64,000 nt of DNA. It comes from Antedon bifida (Eukaryota; Echinodermata; Crinoidea; Comatulida; Antedonidae). Position 1 is the first letter of the stretch. Every line of letters starts with the position of its first letter. Below are positions 13,201 through 26,357 of the stretch, in pieces. A program made the position numbers and the translations under genes. The notes under the pieces were generated by a model, which was not told the DNA's origin, made no database searches, and was given only the letters and a program-made list of their open reading frames with translations. The stretch spans positions 8,060,001 through 8,124,000 of the forward strand of contig OY727097.1 in NCBI GenBank assembly GCA_963402885.1, read 5' to 3'.

Positions 13201-13965
13201 AATATTTTATTTTTTACACTATAGGTTACAATCCTCCAACAAAAGTATTGCCAAACTTTTTGGTGAAGTTTGCGGCATTTTTTAGAACCGATCTAAAACA
13301 ACTGGTTCCACAACTTGATGCAGATATTAAGGGTGACAATACTAGGGTGTGTATACACTTTTCTATGCCACAATGGAGAATTTAGATGTTTAGCAGGAAG
13401 GGTGTCAATGGGATTGTAAACAATTTCATTCTTTTGCCAACTATTCTTTGTTTAATTACAATATTTGAAAATTGTTATTTAAAGTGGAGAGCTTCACAAA
13501 CAAGCTTCTAGAAATTTTTTATTTAGATTTTTTTGCACATCTGGGTAAAGTTAAACATTTCAGATATTAAAATGTGTAATTTAATTGTAATCTTTTTAAT
13601 TAACAAGTATTAAATACTAAACATTAATGTTACTTATAAACACAAACATTTACTTTAATGAGATTTATAATTAATGTTCCATGAAAATAAAAAAATTGTC
13701 ATTCCTTTCAATGACAAATTATTGAAATAAGTCCAGGTTTGGATGACTTTTTACTCCAGCAGAATTTCTCAAATACAATTATATTTTATATATTTGTCAT
13801 TAGATGAGGGAAGTTTTGAAGATTGATCCAATCCCAATTGAGGAGAGTGTGATTGACATTGGCTACAGCGTAATTGAAAAAGGCTGGGTAAAGAAGACAC
13901 CCAAATACAAAGGAAGACCACAGGAAGATACTCAAGAAAATGCTGTAGTAGAGGAGGAGAAATAA
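10232..13965 (+). CDS. dihydroflavonol-4-reductase-like extended SDR, complete
   Basis: Complete eight-exon gene for an NAD(P)H-dependent extended SDR of 365 aa. Exons: 10232-10253, 10750-10951, 11449-11624, 11855-11980, 12234-12440, 12826-12906, 13225-13346, 13804-13965. Phases close exactly (1098 nt including TAA). The N-terminal Rossmann fold starts VLVTGASGYVGAHVV. LTSSFVAV supplies the catalytic Ser region and YNKSK the YxxxK pair. INPSFILGPYL and CIDVRDVAKAHV are family hallmarks, and the C-terminus has DIGYSVIEKGWVKKTP then an acidic tail. The length fits the family (about 320-370 aa). It is paralogous to the minus-strand gene starting at 6461, with the same intron positions and phases. 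Substrate unknown; probably cytosolic, with no signal peptide or membrane segment seen. Confidence 0.93.
11292..11330. repeat. hairpin with GTGGCGTAA termini
   Basis: CAGTGGCGTAA and TTACGCCACTG face each other about 16 nt apart in intron 2 of the plus-strand reductase. GTGGCGTA-type ends are common at transposon termini in invertebrates, so this is probably two abutting or collapsed element ends. Confidence 0.5.
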
Positions 13966-14070
13966 TATCAAATTTGAATTTAGGGAAAGTATTTTTTAGT
14001 TACTATACCACACTCTTTTTTTTAGACGAAAAAGCCAAATCATTATAATATTACTTTATATTTAAATGTG

Positions 14071-14230
14071 TTAAGGCCAACTCAGACGGCGTCGTAAGAC
14101 GAAATATGATGAGTCGTCTCGTCAGGAGAAAATTAGACATTAATGTTCTCCCGATGCTATTTCAAGACGATTCATCAGACAGTACAGACCAGTCAGGTCA
14201 AGACAAGACTCCGTCTCAGTTGGCCTTTAG
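14071..14230. mobile_element. MITE with AAGGCCAACTCAGACGG termini
   Basis: The left end AAGGCCAACTCAGACGG and the right end CCGTCTCAGTTGGCCTTT form inverted termini of a 160-bp element just downstream of the plus-strand reductase stop. A TTAA lies at the left boundary. The interior contains further inverted words (GACGAAAT/GTCGTC). No ORF. Confidence 0.75.
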
Positions 14231-17200
14231 ACTAAGAGTAGAGGATCTGGGATTTTAAAGTAGGTAGAGGTCCTAAAAATAGTAAATTGAAGTACTTAAG
14301 TGCATTACTAACTACTGTAGTGTAGTGGTGTAGTTTTACAAATACATTTGTGAATCAGTGTATTTTAATGAAATGTATATATTCTAGTAGAAATTATCTA
14401 ATATGTGTTAATAATTGTATTTTTAGTAAATCTTGAATGTACTTTCGGTAGAAGATCTTGGTTTGATATGGAATTCATTCAGAAATAAAATATTGATACT
14501 TTAGATAGAAGCAGTAATTAATATTCAACTACTACTTCATATCACCTAATAACAGTAGTAATATGTGTGTTTTATAAACCCTATAAATAATCTTGACATA
14601 AAAATAGGTGATGCAATTACAACATATCACCATGATAGAGCAAATAAATATTTCCTAGGCTGTAACAATAGTTTATTTAAAACTAATATGGCATTAGTTT
14701 AAGTGATTAAAGTAATTTAAGTAAATAGAGTCTTACCATCCACTGCAAGTACTTCATTATAAAACACAGGTATTAGGTCTTGTCTGTATCATGGCCAAGG
14801 CTGCACTAACTAACACCAACACAAAGCAATTCTAGACAAAAGAAAGGTTACACCTGCATAGAAATGCAAATGAAACTGACCAATTGTTTTTGAATTCATG
14901 AATATTTCTTACTGTACATTTTGTAAAATGAAATTATAAATATGACTATTTTGAATGAACTTTTACTATATAGTCAATATTGATGCCTTTAGAATTTGTT
15001 GATAATTTTTTTTTAATAATAATAGTATTTCTGTATTACAGTATTTAGAGAATTATGCTTCCAGAATATTGTGTATAAGTAATATTTTTATACTGAAGGA
15101 AGGAATTCTGAAATAGTATTAAAGCCGTGCAATTGTATCTTCAATCGTTGAAATGGGAGAAAATAATGATAAATAGTGATCAAATGGAGTGTTATAATAG
15201 TAAATTTCTTTATGAGTAAATATATTATTTGTTTTTTATTTATTTGCTATTTATCTGTACAGCAATTTATCTGTACAGCAATTTGACGCTTCATTGCTGG
15301 TAAAATCCAAAAGGTCAGGTCATAGTAACGTTGGCCTAAGACATAAGACAACCTACTAGCCAAACCTACGGCTTTCGGTCTCTGTGGGTGAAATCAATTA
15401 TTATGGGTGACGATTGTACACATGGGAGGTGGGAGATCTTTTGTTATCCAATGACAAGCGTTCTAATACAGTATTTAGACATTCGGTTTGTCTTTAGGAG
15501 GGTCCTGCATCATCAAAACTACGTTATGCTATAGATCTGCTCACACCACTCACTTGCGCTTCGTAATTACTAGTCAATATAAGCATAAGATGATCCTTAT
15601 CAGATTCATAGTTAGTAATTGCATTCTGTAAAATAATGCATGTCTGAGTGTATTATGTCCTTACCACACTTTCAACGTATTTTATAATAATAGTGAACTT
15701 CCTTATAAACTCATCTTACAACGGAGCAAAATATTTGTCGAAATGTTGAAGACTACATAGAAAAGAACACAAACAGTATAATTACCTTTATTTCTATAAT
15801 ATGGACTCACTCACTTCAATATACGGTATATATATCTTATACTACAACTACGCCTACCTTTGCCTAAACTTAAATACTACTTTTGAGATCCAGATCTGTT
15901 CTCTACCTTTACAATTTATTTCGGAATGTCAGATGTATTTAATAGTAACAATATTCGTATTTATCATATTTTAATGTTTATACGTGAATTTCTGGACCCG
16001 TCAATGTTTGCTTTACTCATTGTACTCACAATCATTAACCACTGGTGAGCGGGTGGGGCGTGGGTCTTTTTGACGGAAATTATCTACTCTAGGCCTATAT
16101 ATTTTCCCAGGTTAGGAAGTATACAAATCCCCCTCACTCCCGAGCAAATTCTGCGCCAAAATGTTTGGTGACTGCTTCCCTTGGGTAGCTAAACTAAATC
16201 GTTTGCTGCGAACCAAACTATAACCGGATGACTAAATAGATGTGAAGGGTATTGAATAATATAATAAAAAATATACTGTATTACATTGTTACATATTATA
16301 GCCTACAAGTGCAGTATGCTTTTTTCCAATGAAAAGAAAAATATGGAAGAATATTAAAAAACTGAATTTGTACTAACGACGTGCAAAGTGTAACTGCAAT
16401 TATTGGAGACATAACTTCAGTACAAGCTATTCATTTAAATCTTAAGCTCTGTCTACACTATCAAACTCTTTATGTAACAAAAATATGATGTTCCCATATA
16501 TGGACATTATGATGTCATATCACTACCATATTTGGAAACATCACACCTTTTTTGTCAAACAATTTTAATAGTGTAGTCAGAGCTGTATGCATCACAGAAC
16601 CATAATTTGTATTGATTTATTTCCTAGTTATTCTTCAATCCATTTTTGTTATATCTTTAGGCTCGCCCAACACAAAAGATGTTTTTTAATCTTTCCTGGC
16701 ATTTTCCTTCATTTACTAACATACAATCCACACCCACTTCCTTCCTTATTAAAACATCAGTATGCAAATTAATGTTATGAAATAGTAAAGAAAACAGAAG
16801 TACATATTCAGTGTATACATGATAATTATCTTATACAAGAACGTTTAATTTCTATGTTTTAAATGTTTGAATAATGTTTAACAATCTTCAATCATCTCCG
16901 ATCAGATGATCTTTAAACATCATTTTCAGACTACTCTGTCTACTACTAGTTTACTCATGTTCTCTATGCCGATATACATATAGCTCGCTCACAGCCGTTT
17001 TTCCATCAAGCAAAGAATTGTCGAATTCTTTACTGTATTCAATAATTATAATCGTTTTAATTGTCTTCAAAAGAAATGGTAGTCAGGCTTACCCTAAGTT
17101 CACTGTTGTTGCACCTCGTATTTATTTAGTTGAGGATTTTCTAATTGGACATGCTTCTTCCTGATACATCAGGTATCACAAACTGCGAGTGTTATTTACC

Positions 17201-18383
17201 ATTGCTATAGACAAATGCCGTGCCCAGTTCGTCCCATTTGTCTAATTAGCATAACATGTCTTTTTTTCTAACAGTAGAATACCGTTGATGTTCTGATCAA
17301 TTCGAGTGATTTCGCTCGAGTCTTTGTTAACACGTGTATACATGAGTTACTATATAGTAATTTGCGCTAGGATGCGCAGCTTTATAACTACAGCCTGATC
17401 AATAATTCATAACAATTCTTTCATATTCAAATAATTTAGTTAGTATAGGGGTATGCTTGGGTAACCATATTACCGAATCATCGAAATTCAATATCCTGTC
17501 ACATAGGCTACTTGTGGAATCGTTTCTTTATAGTTTTTTTTCGGTTTTGCCTTCTTGTTACGATAACTTAACCAATGGCAGTCAGGGGAAAATGGCAAAA
17601 GGCTTCCTACTTTTTAGGAGTTTTATATGTGGTTAAGTTTAATATATCAGATAGTCTATATTGTTTTGGCAAACCCTAATCTTTAACTCACTTCGTACAT
17701 GACCACAGTCATTTTTCAACTGATGGGCCAATGTGTAGGCCTATATTTATTTTTATTGATTAGAACAGTGGTCATTAAGTGGTTAGAGGAGGACATTCAA
17801 TTAGGATGGAGGACATTCAATTCGGAGGCAGGCAATTTTGGACGGTGATCTTAAAATATGTGTTTTCATAACTCTCTGTAGAACTGTTCTGTTGAGGAAC
17901 AGGATGGTGACATGCTTGCATTTTCCTTATTATAATCCTGAGATTAATCAAGCAAGACGTATATCAACGCATGAAATGTTCTCCGCTAAAAACGTAGTCC
18001 AACACAACTTGAAGATTAATATGCTTTCTCTACGGTGACAACTTTCATCACTACGTTAATAAGAATTATAATCTCTAATGCCAGTTCTATGGATCTTTTA
18101 GTAAGTGAAGCGCTTGATTTATGTATATAGAACAACCTTGTATAATTATGTCATATCACACATTTTAATATTAACATAAGGGCGTATTACAGTAATGATA
18201 TCTCTGTTGCGTGTGCGTACAGTCTATAGGGCAGTACCATGAAAGCCCATTTTCTCTGGTTTTCAACTCATTTTTTCATCTCTATAATCACATTATATAA
18301 CCTTAGAATTGCTTTCCGTTGTTAATTATCGGTACTCTTGTTTTATTTACTAATATTGCTAAATTATTTATTCTATTCCGTGG
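14231..18383. other. intergenic, no gene recognised
   Basis: AT-rich spacer between the reductase and the transporter. Apart from the MITE at 16442-16584 and a repeat-like segment near 16655 (GCTCGCCCAACACAAAAG, also seen near 58352), I see no coding exon, RNA gene or other structure I can defend. Confidence 0.5.
16442..16584. mobile_element. CArG-MITE copy a
   Basis: Begins AGCTCTGTCTACACTATC after TTAA and ends in a degraded inverted copy (GTGTAGTCAGAGCT). It contains CCATATATGG and CCATATTTGG, both perfect CC(A/T)6GG sequences. Confidence 0.8.
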
Positions 18384-21300
18384 TCATAACGCCGTGAAGT
18401 TGACAAAACATGGAATTGCTAAATGAGCGCCTTCTAGGACGAGTGTATGGAATGATGAGTAGACTGATCCTAAACAGAGTACAATGCCGATTGATAGTAT
18501 AACAAGATGCACTGCCGTAGAATTTAAAAGCATACCTCTGGAAAATGAAGAAAATATAGTTGGTAAATTATTGATGGAACTTACTATAGACTAATTCACT
18601 ATGGCCTTAAAAAAATATTTGGATAAAATAGGCCTAAAAACCGAAATTGTCCCTTATTAATGAGATAATCGTTTGTGGACCACTGCAACAAACAGGAGGA
18701 CCAACGACGAATTCACCGTAAAGTTTCATTACATCTGCACTATACTTACTCCGCAACGCAAGCACGAAGTGCAACGCAAGTGAGTTGATCAATCACAAGC
18801 GTTTGATAATTCGTCGCTTGTGATTGGTCAAATTATTTGCGTTGAGCTTACGTCCTTGCTTACGTCCTTGCGTTGCGTCCTACTGAGAACCAAGCTTTTG
18901 TAAGTTTAGCAATCACGACACCATGGGTCATCTAATCAATCGCTTTTATGATTGGTGCCAAGTGGGCACCAACTTTTAGGTCCGGTTAGGTCAGTAGATC
19001 TATTTTAAAATATTTATTTGGTTTATCATATATGACTATCTAAATTCAACTTACATAAAACCATTTGGCACGGTATCATCCATATTTCGTAGTCGTAGAT
19101 AGAATAATGAAGGAAGAATAAATACGATTGGTAATGCAAGAAAGGCGCCAACTAGCGTTAGAAATTCACCATAGTGTGGAATGAGTAAGGCTACTAGAAG
19201 TTCGGTAACCATGACGAGGGACCGAATTAAACACATCTGCCATGTTGTTTCTAATAAAAAATAAATCAAATAAGATAAAGTGATTTAGAAAGGCCAATAT
19301 CCAATCTTGAAAATACTGAGGTTTCATTGGGAAGACGGGCTTTTCCAATAGGGAAAGATGTTCATCCAAGATTATAGATTGAAAAGACGGCAATCCAAGA
19401 GGATAAAGGGATTTGGGAAAACTGGTTATCTAAGATTTTGATTCTTGATAAGACAGGGTTTTCCAATAAGGAAAGAAACTAGTTATTCGATAAAGTACAT
19501 ACTTTATCTTGAAAAGAAGGATATCCAATACGGACAGACTGTTGTCGAATATAATTTTTTCTAGAAAAACGGGGTTTCAATTTGGAAAGACGGCATTCCA
19601 AGAAGAAGTAGATTGGAAAGACCTTCAATTTTGAAAGACGGTATTCCAGGACAAGAAGATTGACAATATATCCAATTTGGGAAAGGGTAAAATGTAGATT
19701 AAAAAGATTTCCAATTTAGAAAGACGGTATTCCAAAATGAAATAGATTGGAAATACTTCCAATGTGGGAAAGACGGTATTCCAAAAATTAAATAGATTGG
19801 AAAGACTGTCAATTTGGGAAGACGGTATTCCAAAGATAAGAAGATTGACAAGACTTCCGAATTGGAAGGCACTTCAAAATGAAGTAGATTTAAACGACTT
19901 CTAATTTGGAAAGACGGATTCCAAAGTTGAGGTAGATTTGAAAGAGGAAGTATCTTCTTGTGCTGTAAAAAATTTCAAGAGAATAAATAAACACTGTTTG
20001 CAAAATATCAAGTGTATTAAAAGATATATATAAAAATTGCATCTTTTTGGAGATAAGAAGTATAAATAAAATTACAAATACCTCTAGGTAGATTCAGTTT
20101 TTCCTCAATATACAAATTGATTGGTGTGTTCATAATAACCATTACTGTGCCAAAGTGGATAGCTAGCAAAAGACCGGCAATCACTTGTCCTGCGTTATAT
20201 GGTAGGTAGTACAGAAGGTTGTCGGCCGTTCCGTAGATTGCACCTCCATACATGAAAAAGCTAGGCAAGATTGTCAACTCGTATAAGCTTAATGAACCTG
20301 AAAATTAATTTGAAGTTACAAAATGTTAATCAGTTCATCTCAATCACTGTATCGATATTGAAAGTGTATTCGTGACGTACAGTACCCATCGTATGGTCTG
20401 AAAGAATATTTACCGTACATTTACTACAGTGAAGATGATTCTGGTGGTGCCAATTTTAAGATAACAATATAGTTTGACAAATCTTACCTAATAGTGCCAA
20501 TGCTACACTGACTTTAAAAGCCGATTGACGTTTCATAGCATTTTGTATGGTAGTGAAGTAAGGATGTCCGGCCACAGTGTATGAATACGTAGACCATGCG
20601 TTACATAGTGACACAAACGTCACCTTTGGGTATTCGACATGAAGGGGTGCGCTTGTGTCTGATACTATCACGATAAACATTATACTTGCTGCGGTTAAGC
20701 TGACTAGAAATGCTGTTACAGCTACTGGTCTAAAAACACAAGAAGAGAACACAGAATACTTATTAGCACGCAATTCTTTTATTGATGATTATTGTACTTT
20801 TTAATTCATTACATTACTTACAAAGATTCACGCGGTGTCCGAAACCATGTTATAGGGCATACTACGGCAGCAACAATTATGAGCCATCCACATAATGGCA
20901 TAGGTAACCAGTCTTTTGTCATTGCTTCAAATGTACTGGAAGCCGCAAGAAGGTTTACTACACTGTAGCAGAATAAAGCAACACCCATCATGGCACTTGT
21001 AAATACTCTGCAATAAATATATATATTGAGTTAAATTAATAAGAATGGCAGTACGAATGTTGCTGCAATACAACATGCCACGTTCATTGTCAGCTGAGAC
21101 AAAATGCTGCAGCTTTGTCAGCAGTTGCATGCTGCTAGAGACGGCATGCCCAGACAACATGCTGCAGCTTTGTCAGTAGTTGCATGCTAGAGACGGCATG
21201 CCCAGACAACATGCTGCAGCTTTGTCAGCAGTTGCATGCTAGAGACAGCATGATGCGTGCGTTGTCAGTAGAGACAACATGCGCAAAATGCCGCGTACAT

Positions 21301-24300
21301 TGTCATCAATGAGACAACGCGTACAGTATTTTCACTGGTGATAAAATGATACATACATGCACCTGAGTAACAACATGTCGCGTACATAAATTATTCAAAT
21401 GCCAATAGGTAACTTTAGGTCATGTCAATCAATCGATCAATCGATTGTCGCCTGGACATAGAAACTATCAAAACTGCGTCTAGGTGAGGATCGAAGACAC
21501 ACGACTTCCCATTACTTCCACGTGCGCACAATGACGTAGTTTGGTCGGGACGTCGATCGTCACAAAATCGAAAGCTCTCTATTAACTAATCTCGCGAGCT
21601 ATAGTTGTTGTCTTTGAATTAGAGTGTAATATTACTGTCGGTGTGATAAAACTTCCCCAAAATACTACATACTTCCCCGGATGTCCAAACGCCATGAATG
21701 CTATTGCCGCCAGTGGATACCTCACTTCACCCTGGTATGCCGAATTTACTTTGGTAGTGATTAGCCAACATCTTGCTAAAGCAATTGCCGTAAAGATTGC
21801 GATTAAAACTATCAATGGTAGAGATACTAAACCAATTATGCCTTTGAAAAATAAAGAAAAACATTATAAATATAAAACAAGATCTGAAACCGAATAGGCC
21901 TACATGACACTTTGGCAATTTAAACACATTCTACATAGTGAGGGTGACAAAACACGATTCGTTTTATGGAGATCAGGTGACCACCATTTTGGTTGGCAAG
22001 CGCCGTGCTGATGAGTAAATTGTATTAATTACAAAGTTTGACACGTAGGCCATTTCTATGCATCCATGATAGAATGTTCCTCTTTTTAGTACTAAAATAC
22101 GCATGGTCAGATCTCTCCTCATCTAAATGTATAATTTTTATATTGAATTTAGTACTCAAAAGGAACTACAGGTTTCAACAGAAGTATAGAAACGTGTACG
22201 AAGAAACGTATTATGATTTGAACAATATTTTCAATAGAAAATGCAATATAAATATTGTATTTGACATACAGCAATAAAATAAATTGAAAACTCAGATATT
22301 GTTCAGTCTACGCACGACCATGCGAGTATGAGAAATGAGATTGTATTTATCAATGTCTCAAATAATAATAATAATATCATAAAACAGAAGCAACTAAGAA
22401 GGTATACAATGTAAACAGTTCTTTGTTTAAGAGGATTAGACACGAAGTCTAATAAATCAGTAACTTATTAAGTATTGAAAAATAACAGACATATATTAAT
22501 GGATCGCGAAAGACCAAAACGTATTTATTTTGTGTTCAATGTACGTACTTAAAGTAATATAATTTACATTTTAGGCATGGAACGTGACAAGCGCAATAAT
22601 GAGTTTATTATAGATTTAGCTACTGTAGGCCTATCTAAAACCTACCTGCTCCCACCGTTGCTTTTGGGGCTGCGATCATTCCACTGCCTGCTGTTGCTCC
22701 TAAAATATAAAGCATCCCACCTACGATGCTTAGATCACTTGCAGGTTCCTCTTCCTAGTGTCATAGGTTAAATGAATATTAGAAAATCATATGTTATCAT
22801 TTTATCATCATGGGCCATAATAACAATTAATAGTAGCTTCTCTAATTTTTAATTTTGTTTATCTTTTTTTATTTATTCATTTAGCATCCATTCAACAATA
22901 CATTTAACATACATAAACAAAGAAAATACTAAAACTTGGAATTTAAAAATGTATAAAAACCAAAGTGAATGGATGCCAGGACGACCTATACAATCGACAA
23001 TTCCATTTATATCCAATTGGGTCCATTGCAAGAAGAAACGGAGATGTGAAAGTGAGCAAGGATCATAAGTAAGAAGTGTGAAGGACATAATAAACAAATT
23101 ACATTAAAAATGTAAATAAAGGTAATATATAAAAATACAACAACATCATCAAACCGGAATATATTATATACAATTCAATTCAATTCAAATAAACATTTAT
23201 TTCTTTCATTTTCAAATTAAAATTAATACATTATAAATTTTGAGATTTTCTTTTTGAGAATTAAATTAAATTATATAAAAAATAAAAGAGGCAAAAAAAA
23301 CCCCCTAGAAGTATGAATCAATTGGAAAAAAATATAATCCAATTGAAAACTTTCTTAATTTAATTTTAAAAATAGATTGATTGAATTTTAGATAATTGGG
23401 AAGAGCATTCCAGTCATTGATTCCTATATTATAGAAAGCTTTAGATTCGATACCCGACGGTAGCTTTGTGAACAATAACGTTGTAGGCCTACATACTGTT
23501 CCGGGTGAGGTGGCTATGGAAATTACAGACTGGAACATTGTGAATACATGTAAGAGGCGTGTCGGTTATGAAACATTTTAAAAACATGACATAACCTAAG
23601 ATATTTAACTCTATAGTCTCAACATTAAGGTATCCTAGGCTAGAAAGCTCTTCTCGTCCACCGATATGAAACATTATAAGCACCCAGAATAAAGCGTGCC
23701 ATCTTATTCTGATTAAATGTATACAGAAACGTCCAATACTTTTTCTGTAGCGCTTGTCACCAATAATATACCGTTCTTTTGTTATAAGTGTTAATTGCAT
23801 TAAAAAAAAGTTTTTGCATTTCAATTTTACTAAATAATGATACAAATTAAATGTAGCAATAATGCACACAATTTTCAAGCCGCATTCACAGATAGGGCCT
23901 ACGTCTACCGTTTTTAACTATGGCTACTTCAATATAGTTTAAAAAGCACAGCACAGAAATATCTAAAGAAGAAGATCTAAGATAACGAATTAAATTAACC
24001 TCTCTGCTTCAGTAAGACAAATTAAATATACAGTCGTTTACGAATACGATACATTCTGTACGCACACAAATTAATATATTATTAGTCTAATAGCCTGTGT
24101 ACATAATACATATGCGTACCGGTATATATTTTAGATATTAATCTGGAACTTAAATAAATCATCTTGAAAAGTCCGTATTTTCACGATATTAAAAAGTGAT
24201 CGAACTAGGAATTCTTTTGACAATCGAATTATATTCTTAAGCTCTGTCTACACTATCAAACTTTATGTGACAAAAAATGTGCCCAAATATGGTAGTGATA

Positions 24301-24631
24301 TGCTTAAATATGGTAGTGATATGACATCATCATGTCCATTGTCACATCAAGTTTGATAGTGTAGACAAATATAAAATATCATAATCAACATAACATACAT
24401 ACAAAGTGTTGTATTCTGAACACTTATTAAAACGAATTTTAGCGTTTTATTAAATGCGGTCGGTAAGCACCGAGTTAATAAACATCTCACCTGATCTGTG
24501 TCATCAATGAGTCCTGGTTTACCATCATGCAGCTGTCCATCACTAGGCCCAAAAGGCGTTCCACCGGGAATTGATTTCATCTCGTTGCCATCGAGTATAG
24601 GACGGTGCTCATCTTTTCCAGAGCTATTCAT
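18384..24631 (-). CDS. amino acid transporter, AAAP family (SLC32/36/38-like)
   Basis: Multi-pass membrane transporter of the amino acid/auxin permease superfamily, about 482 aa, probably a proton- or sodium-coupled amino acid carrier; the substrate cannot be deduced. Exons in transcript order: 24491-24631, 22646-22754, about 21636-21841, 20822-21007, 20488-20729, 20082-20297, 19055-19250, 18384-18537. The 50-residue N-terminus is hydrophilic. The first membrane segment carries GGMLYILGATAGSGMIAAPKA then a hydrophobic hairpin. Later segments include VFTSAMMGVALFCYSVVNLL, and FVSLCNAWSTYSYTVAGHP then the TTWQMCLIRSLVMV to LVGAFLALPIVFILPSLFYL block typical of the family. The last exon adds a final helix and TGA. 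All joins keep frame except exon 3 to exon 4, which is off by one base with canonical sites. AATAAA lies just after the stop. Confidence 0.87.
18748..18898. mobile_element. MITE, AAGCTTGGTTC terminus family
   Basis: Terminal words CGCAACGCAAG (left) and CTTGCGTTGCGTCCTACTG then AGAACCAAGCTT (right) are inverted. The centre has two facing copies of a word like AATCACAAGCG. The same family occurs at 26213-26357 and, partially, at 2267-2344. It lies between transporter exons 7 and 8. Confidence 0.65.
19260..19950. repeat. diverged minisatellite in transporter intron
   Basis: About a dozen degenerate tandem units of roughly 55-60 bp built on the words GATTGGAAAGACTTCCAA, TTTGGGAAAGACGG and TATTCCAAA. 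It fills most of the intron between exons 6 and 7. Units diverge by substitutions and short indels, so it is not a recent expansion. Confidence 0.75.
21085..21260. repeat. tandem repeat, about 52-bp units
   Basis: Three near-identical units contain ACATGCTGCAGCTTTGTCAG, AGTTGCATGCTAGAGAC and GGCATGCCCAG, with degraded units on both sides. It lies in the transporter intron whose flanking exons have the odd junction. Confidence 0.75.
23165..23880 (-). mobile_element. decayed LINE 3' fragment
   Basis: Minus-strand frames (about 23305-23538 and 23489-23878) show the C-terminal style of a non-LTR reverse transcriptase: SLGYLNVETIEL, then a residue string NDWNALPNYLKFNQSIFKIK near the end. The frames are interrupted, and the 3' end runs into (GAATT)n-like tail sequence near 23165-23200. 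No RT catalytic motif remains. It sits between transporter exons 1 and 2. Confidence 0.55.
24237..24367. mobile_element. CArG-MITE copy b
   Basis: Left end AGCTCTGTCTACACTATC after TTAA; right end TTTGATAGTGTAGACA, truncated after that. Contains CCAAATATGG. It lies in the first intron of the transporter gene, just downstream of exon 1. Confidence 0.8.
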
Positions 24632-24968
24632 TACGCTTTAATGGCAGAATTACGCACTGCTGAGAACGATAATAAAATGCTATTGTTATAAAGTATACTG
24701 TTTAAAAAAACTGTAGCATAATTCACAGGACACAGTGATTATTACGAGTGAAATTCGATTATATTTTACAAAAATGAAATTTAACTATTTACTAAACAAA
24801 AATTGTACTTATTAAAAAAGTTAAAAACATAATACAATTATGTTTTAAAACAAAATTCTCTATACCATATAAGGATATAGTATAATGTGATACCCGCTGT
24901 GAGTAAATTCTATTGTATTAGAGAATATTTTACGAAAACAAAGGAAATAGTAAAATCTATGGAATAAA

Positions 24969-25010
24969 AAGCTCTGTCTACACTATCAACTAGTTTGACA
25001 AAAAAGCTCA
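24969..25010. mobile_element. CArG-MITE solo end (copy c)
   Basis: Only one terminus is recognisable (AGCTCTGTCTACACTATC then AACTAGTTTGACAAA). The interior and the partner end are missing. Confidence 0.6.
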
Positions 25011-26212
25011 AGTGATTTGATATCTATACTGCTCCTCAATATACAATGTTTGGTGCAGCAATGCATAATGTCCAGTTTAAATCCACTCCGGTAGGAAAAC
25101 AGATAAATGTATTCATCAGTACATAACTGTCTCATACAGTATAGGCATTCTCCCCCTTCTCATAAAATTATATATCATCCCCAAAAGACGATCTAAATAT
25201 TCCAGTCACCACTACTTAATTGCATAGCGATATATACACACTCTGCTCTGTAATTCTGAGAGCTAGCTGTCATTAAATACGGCAATTAATTAAAGCAAGT
25301 CAACAGGGATCACTGCTTGAATTTATATCCGTTTCATTTACATTTTATATGAACTGGCATAATTCGGAAATGTGAACACGAAATGTAGTTAATAGACAGC
25401 AAGACATAACGATATACTATATATACAGTTTACTTAAACAAACGTTTGTACGTCTACTTATCTGGTGTAGATGGGCGTGGGGGTGTTTTGGCTGACGTGT
25501 GAACTGGCATAATCCACGGGATGGATTGGGTTTGTTGTCTTCTCTATACAACACGAGTAGTATAAATTAGTATAAAATAATATCTTGAACATCATATTAT
25601 TATCATCATTATCATCATCTCATTTTAAAATCATATTATCTTTGTGTTTATGTTTTTAATTATCTTTTGATAATGATACTGTGGATAGATAAAAAGATAA
25701 GATGTAGTTAAATGAGAGACTTCGAATAGTAGACTGCAAAAGCGACAAAATAAATGACATAGAAACCGATTCAACAACCACGAGTTGTCTGGCAAAATGA
25801 CAGCAATTCACACCTGCTAGATTAACATTAATACACACTAAAATATGTTAGGAAATGAACTCATCGACAAGCAACAAAGAGGTAAGTAACCAACTTAATC
25901 TACTCTTCATGTCACCTACGCGATATGACAATTCTATTCTAATTTATGTTGGAAAAACATCAAATACATTCAGCGATCGGATCTAAACAGTCGGTCAACA
26001 AGAATAATACATCATATCATCTTATGCTTGTTTAATATACGGGTATTGATAAAATGCTTGATAGAAAAAAACCCTCAGGCATTAAAGAATAACATGGGTA
26101 TCACAAACAATTAATATATGAAGCAATAACATATTTCAGATGATTTATTCAACTCATAATATTACGTCCATTTAATTGTACACGATATGTAAATTAACTA
26201 ATCATTTTGCTT

Positions 26213-26357
26213 AAGCTTTGACACAATGCAAGGACCCAGAACGCAAGCGAATTGACCATTGACAAGGGACAGTTCGAATAATCCCTCATTTGTGATTGGT
26301 CATATCACTTACGTTGCGTTACGTCGTTGTGTTGCGTTTTTAGTGGGAACCAAGCAT
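26213..26357. mobile_element. MITE, AAGCTTGGTTC terminus family
   Basis: Left end contains GCAAGGACCCAGAACGCAAG and right end CTTACGTTGCGTTACGTC then AGTGGGAACCAAGC, as inverted termini. A central TTTGTGATTGGTCATATC matches the copy at 18748-18898. Confidence 0.65.
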
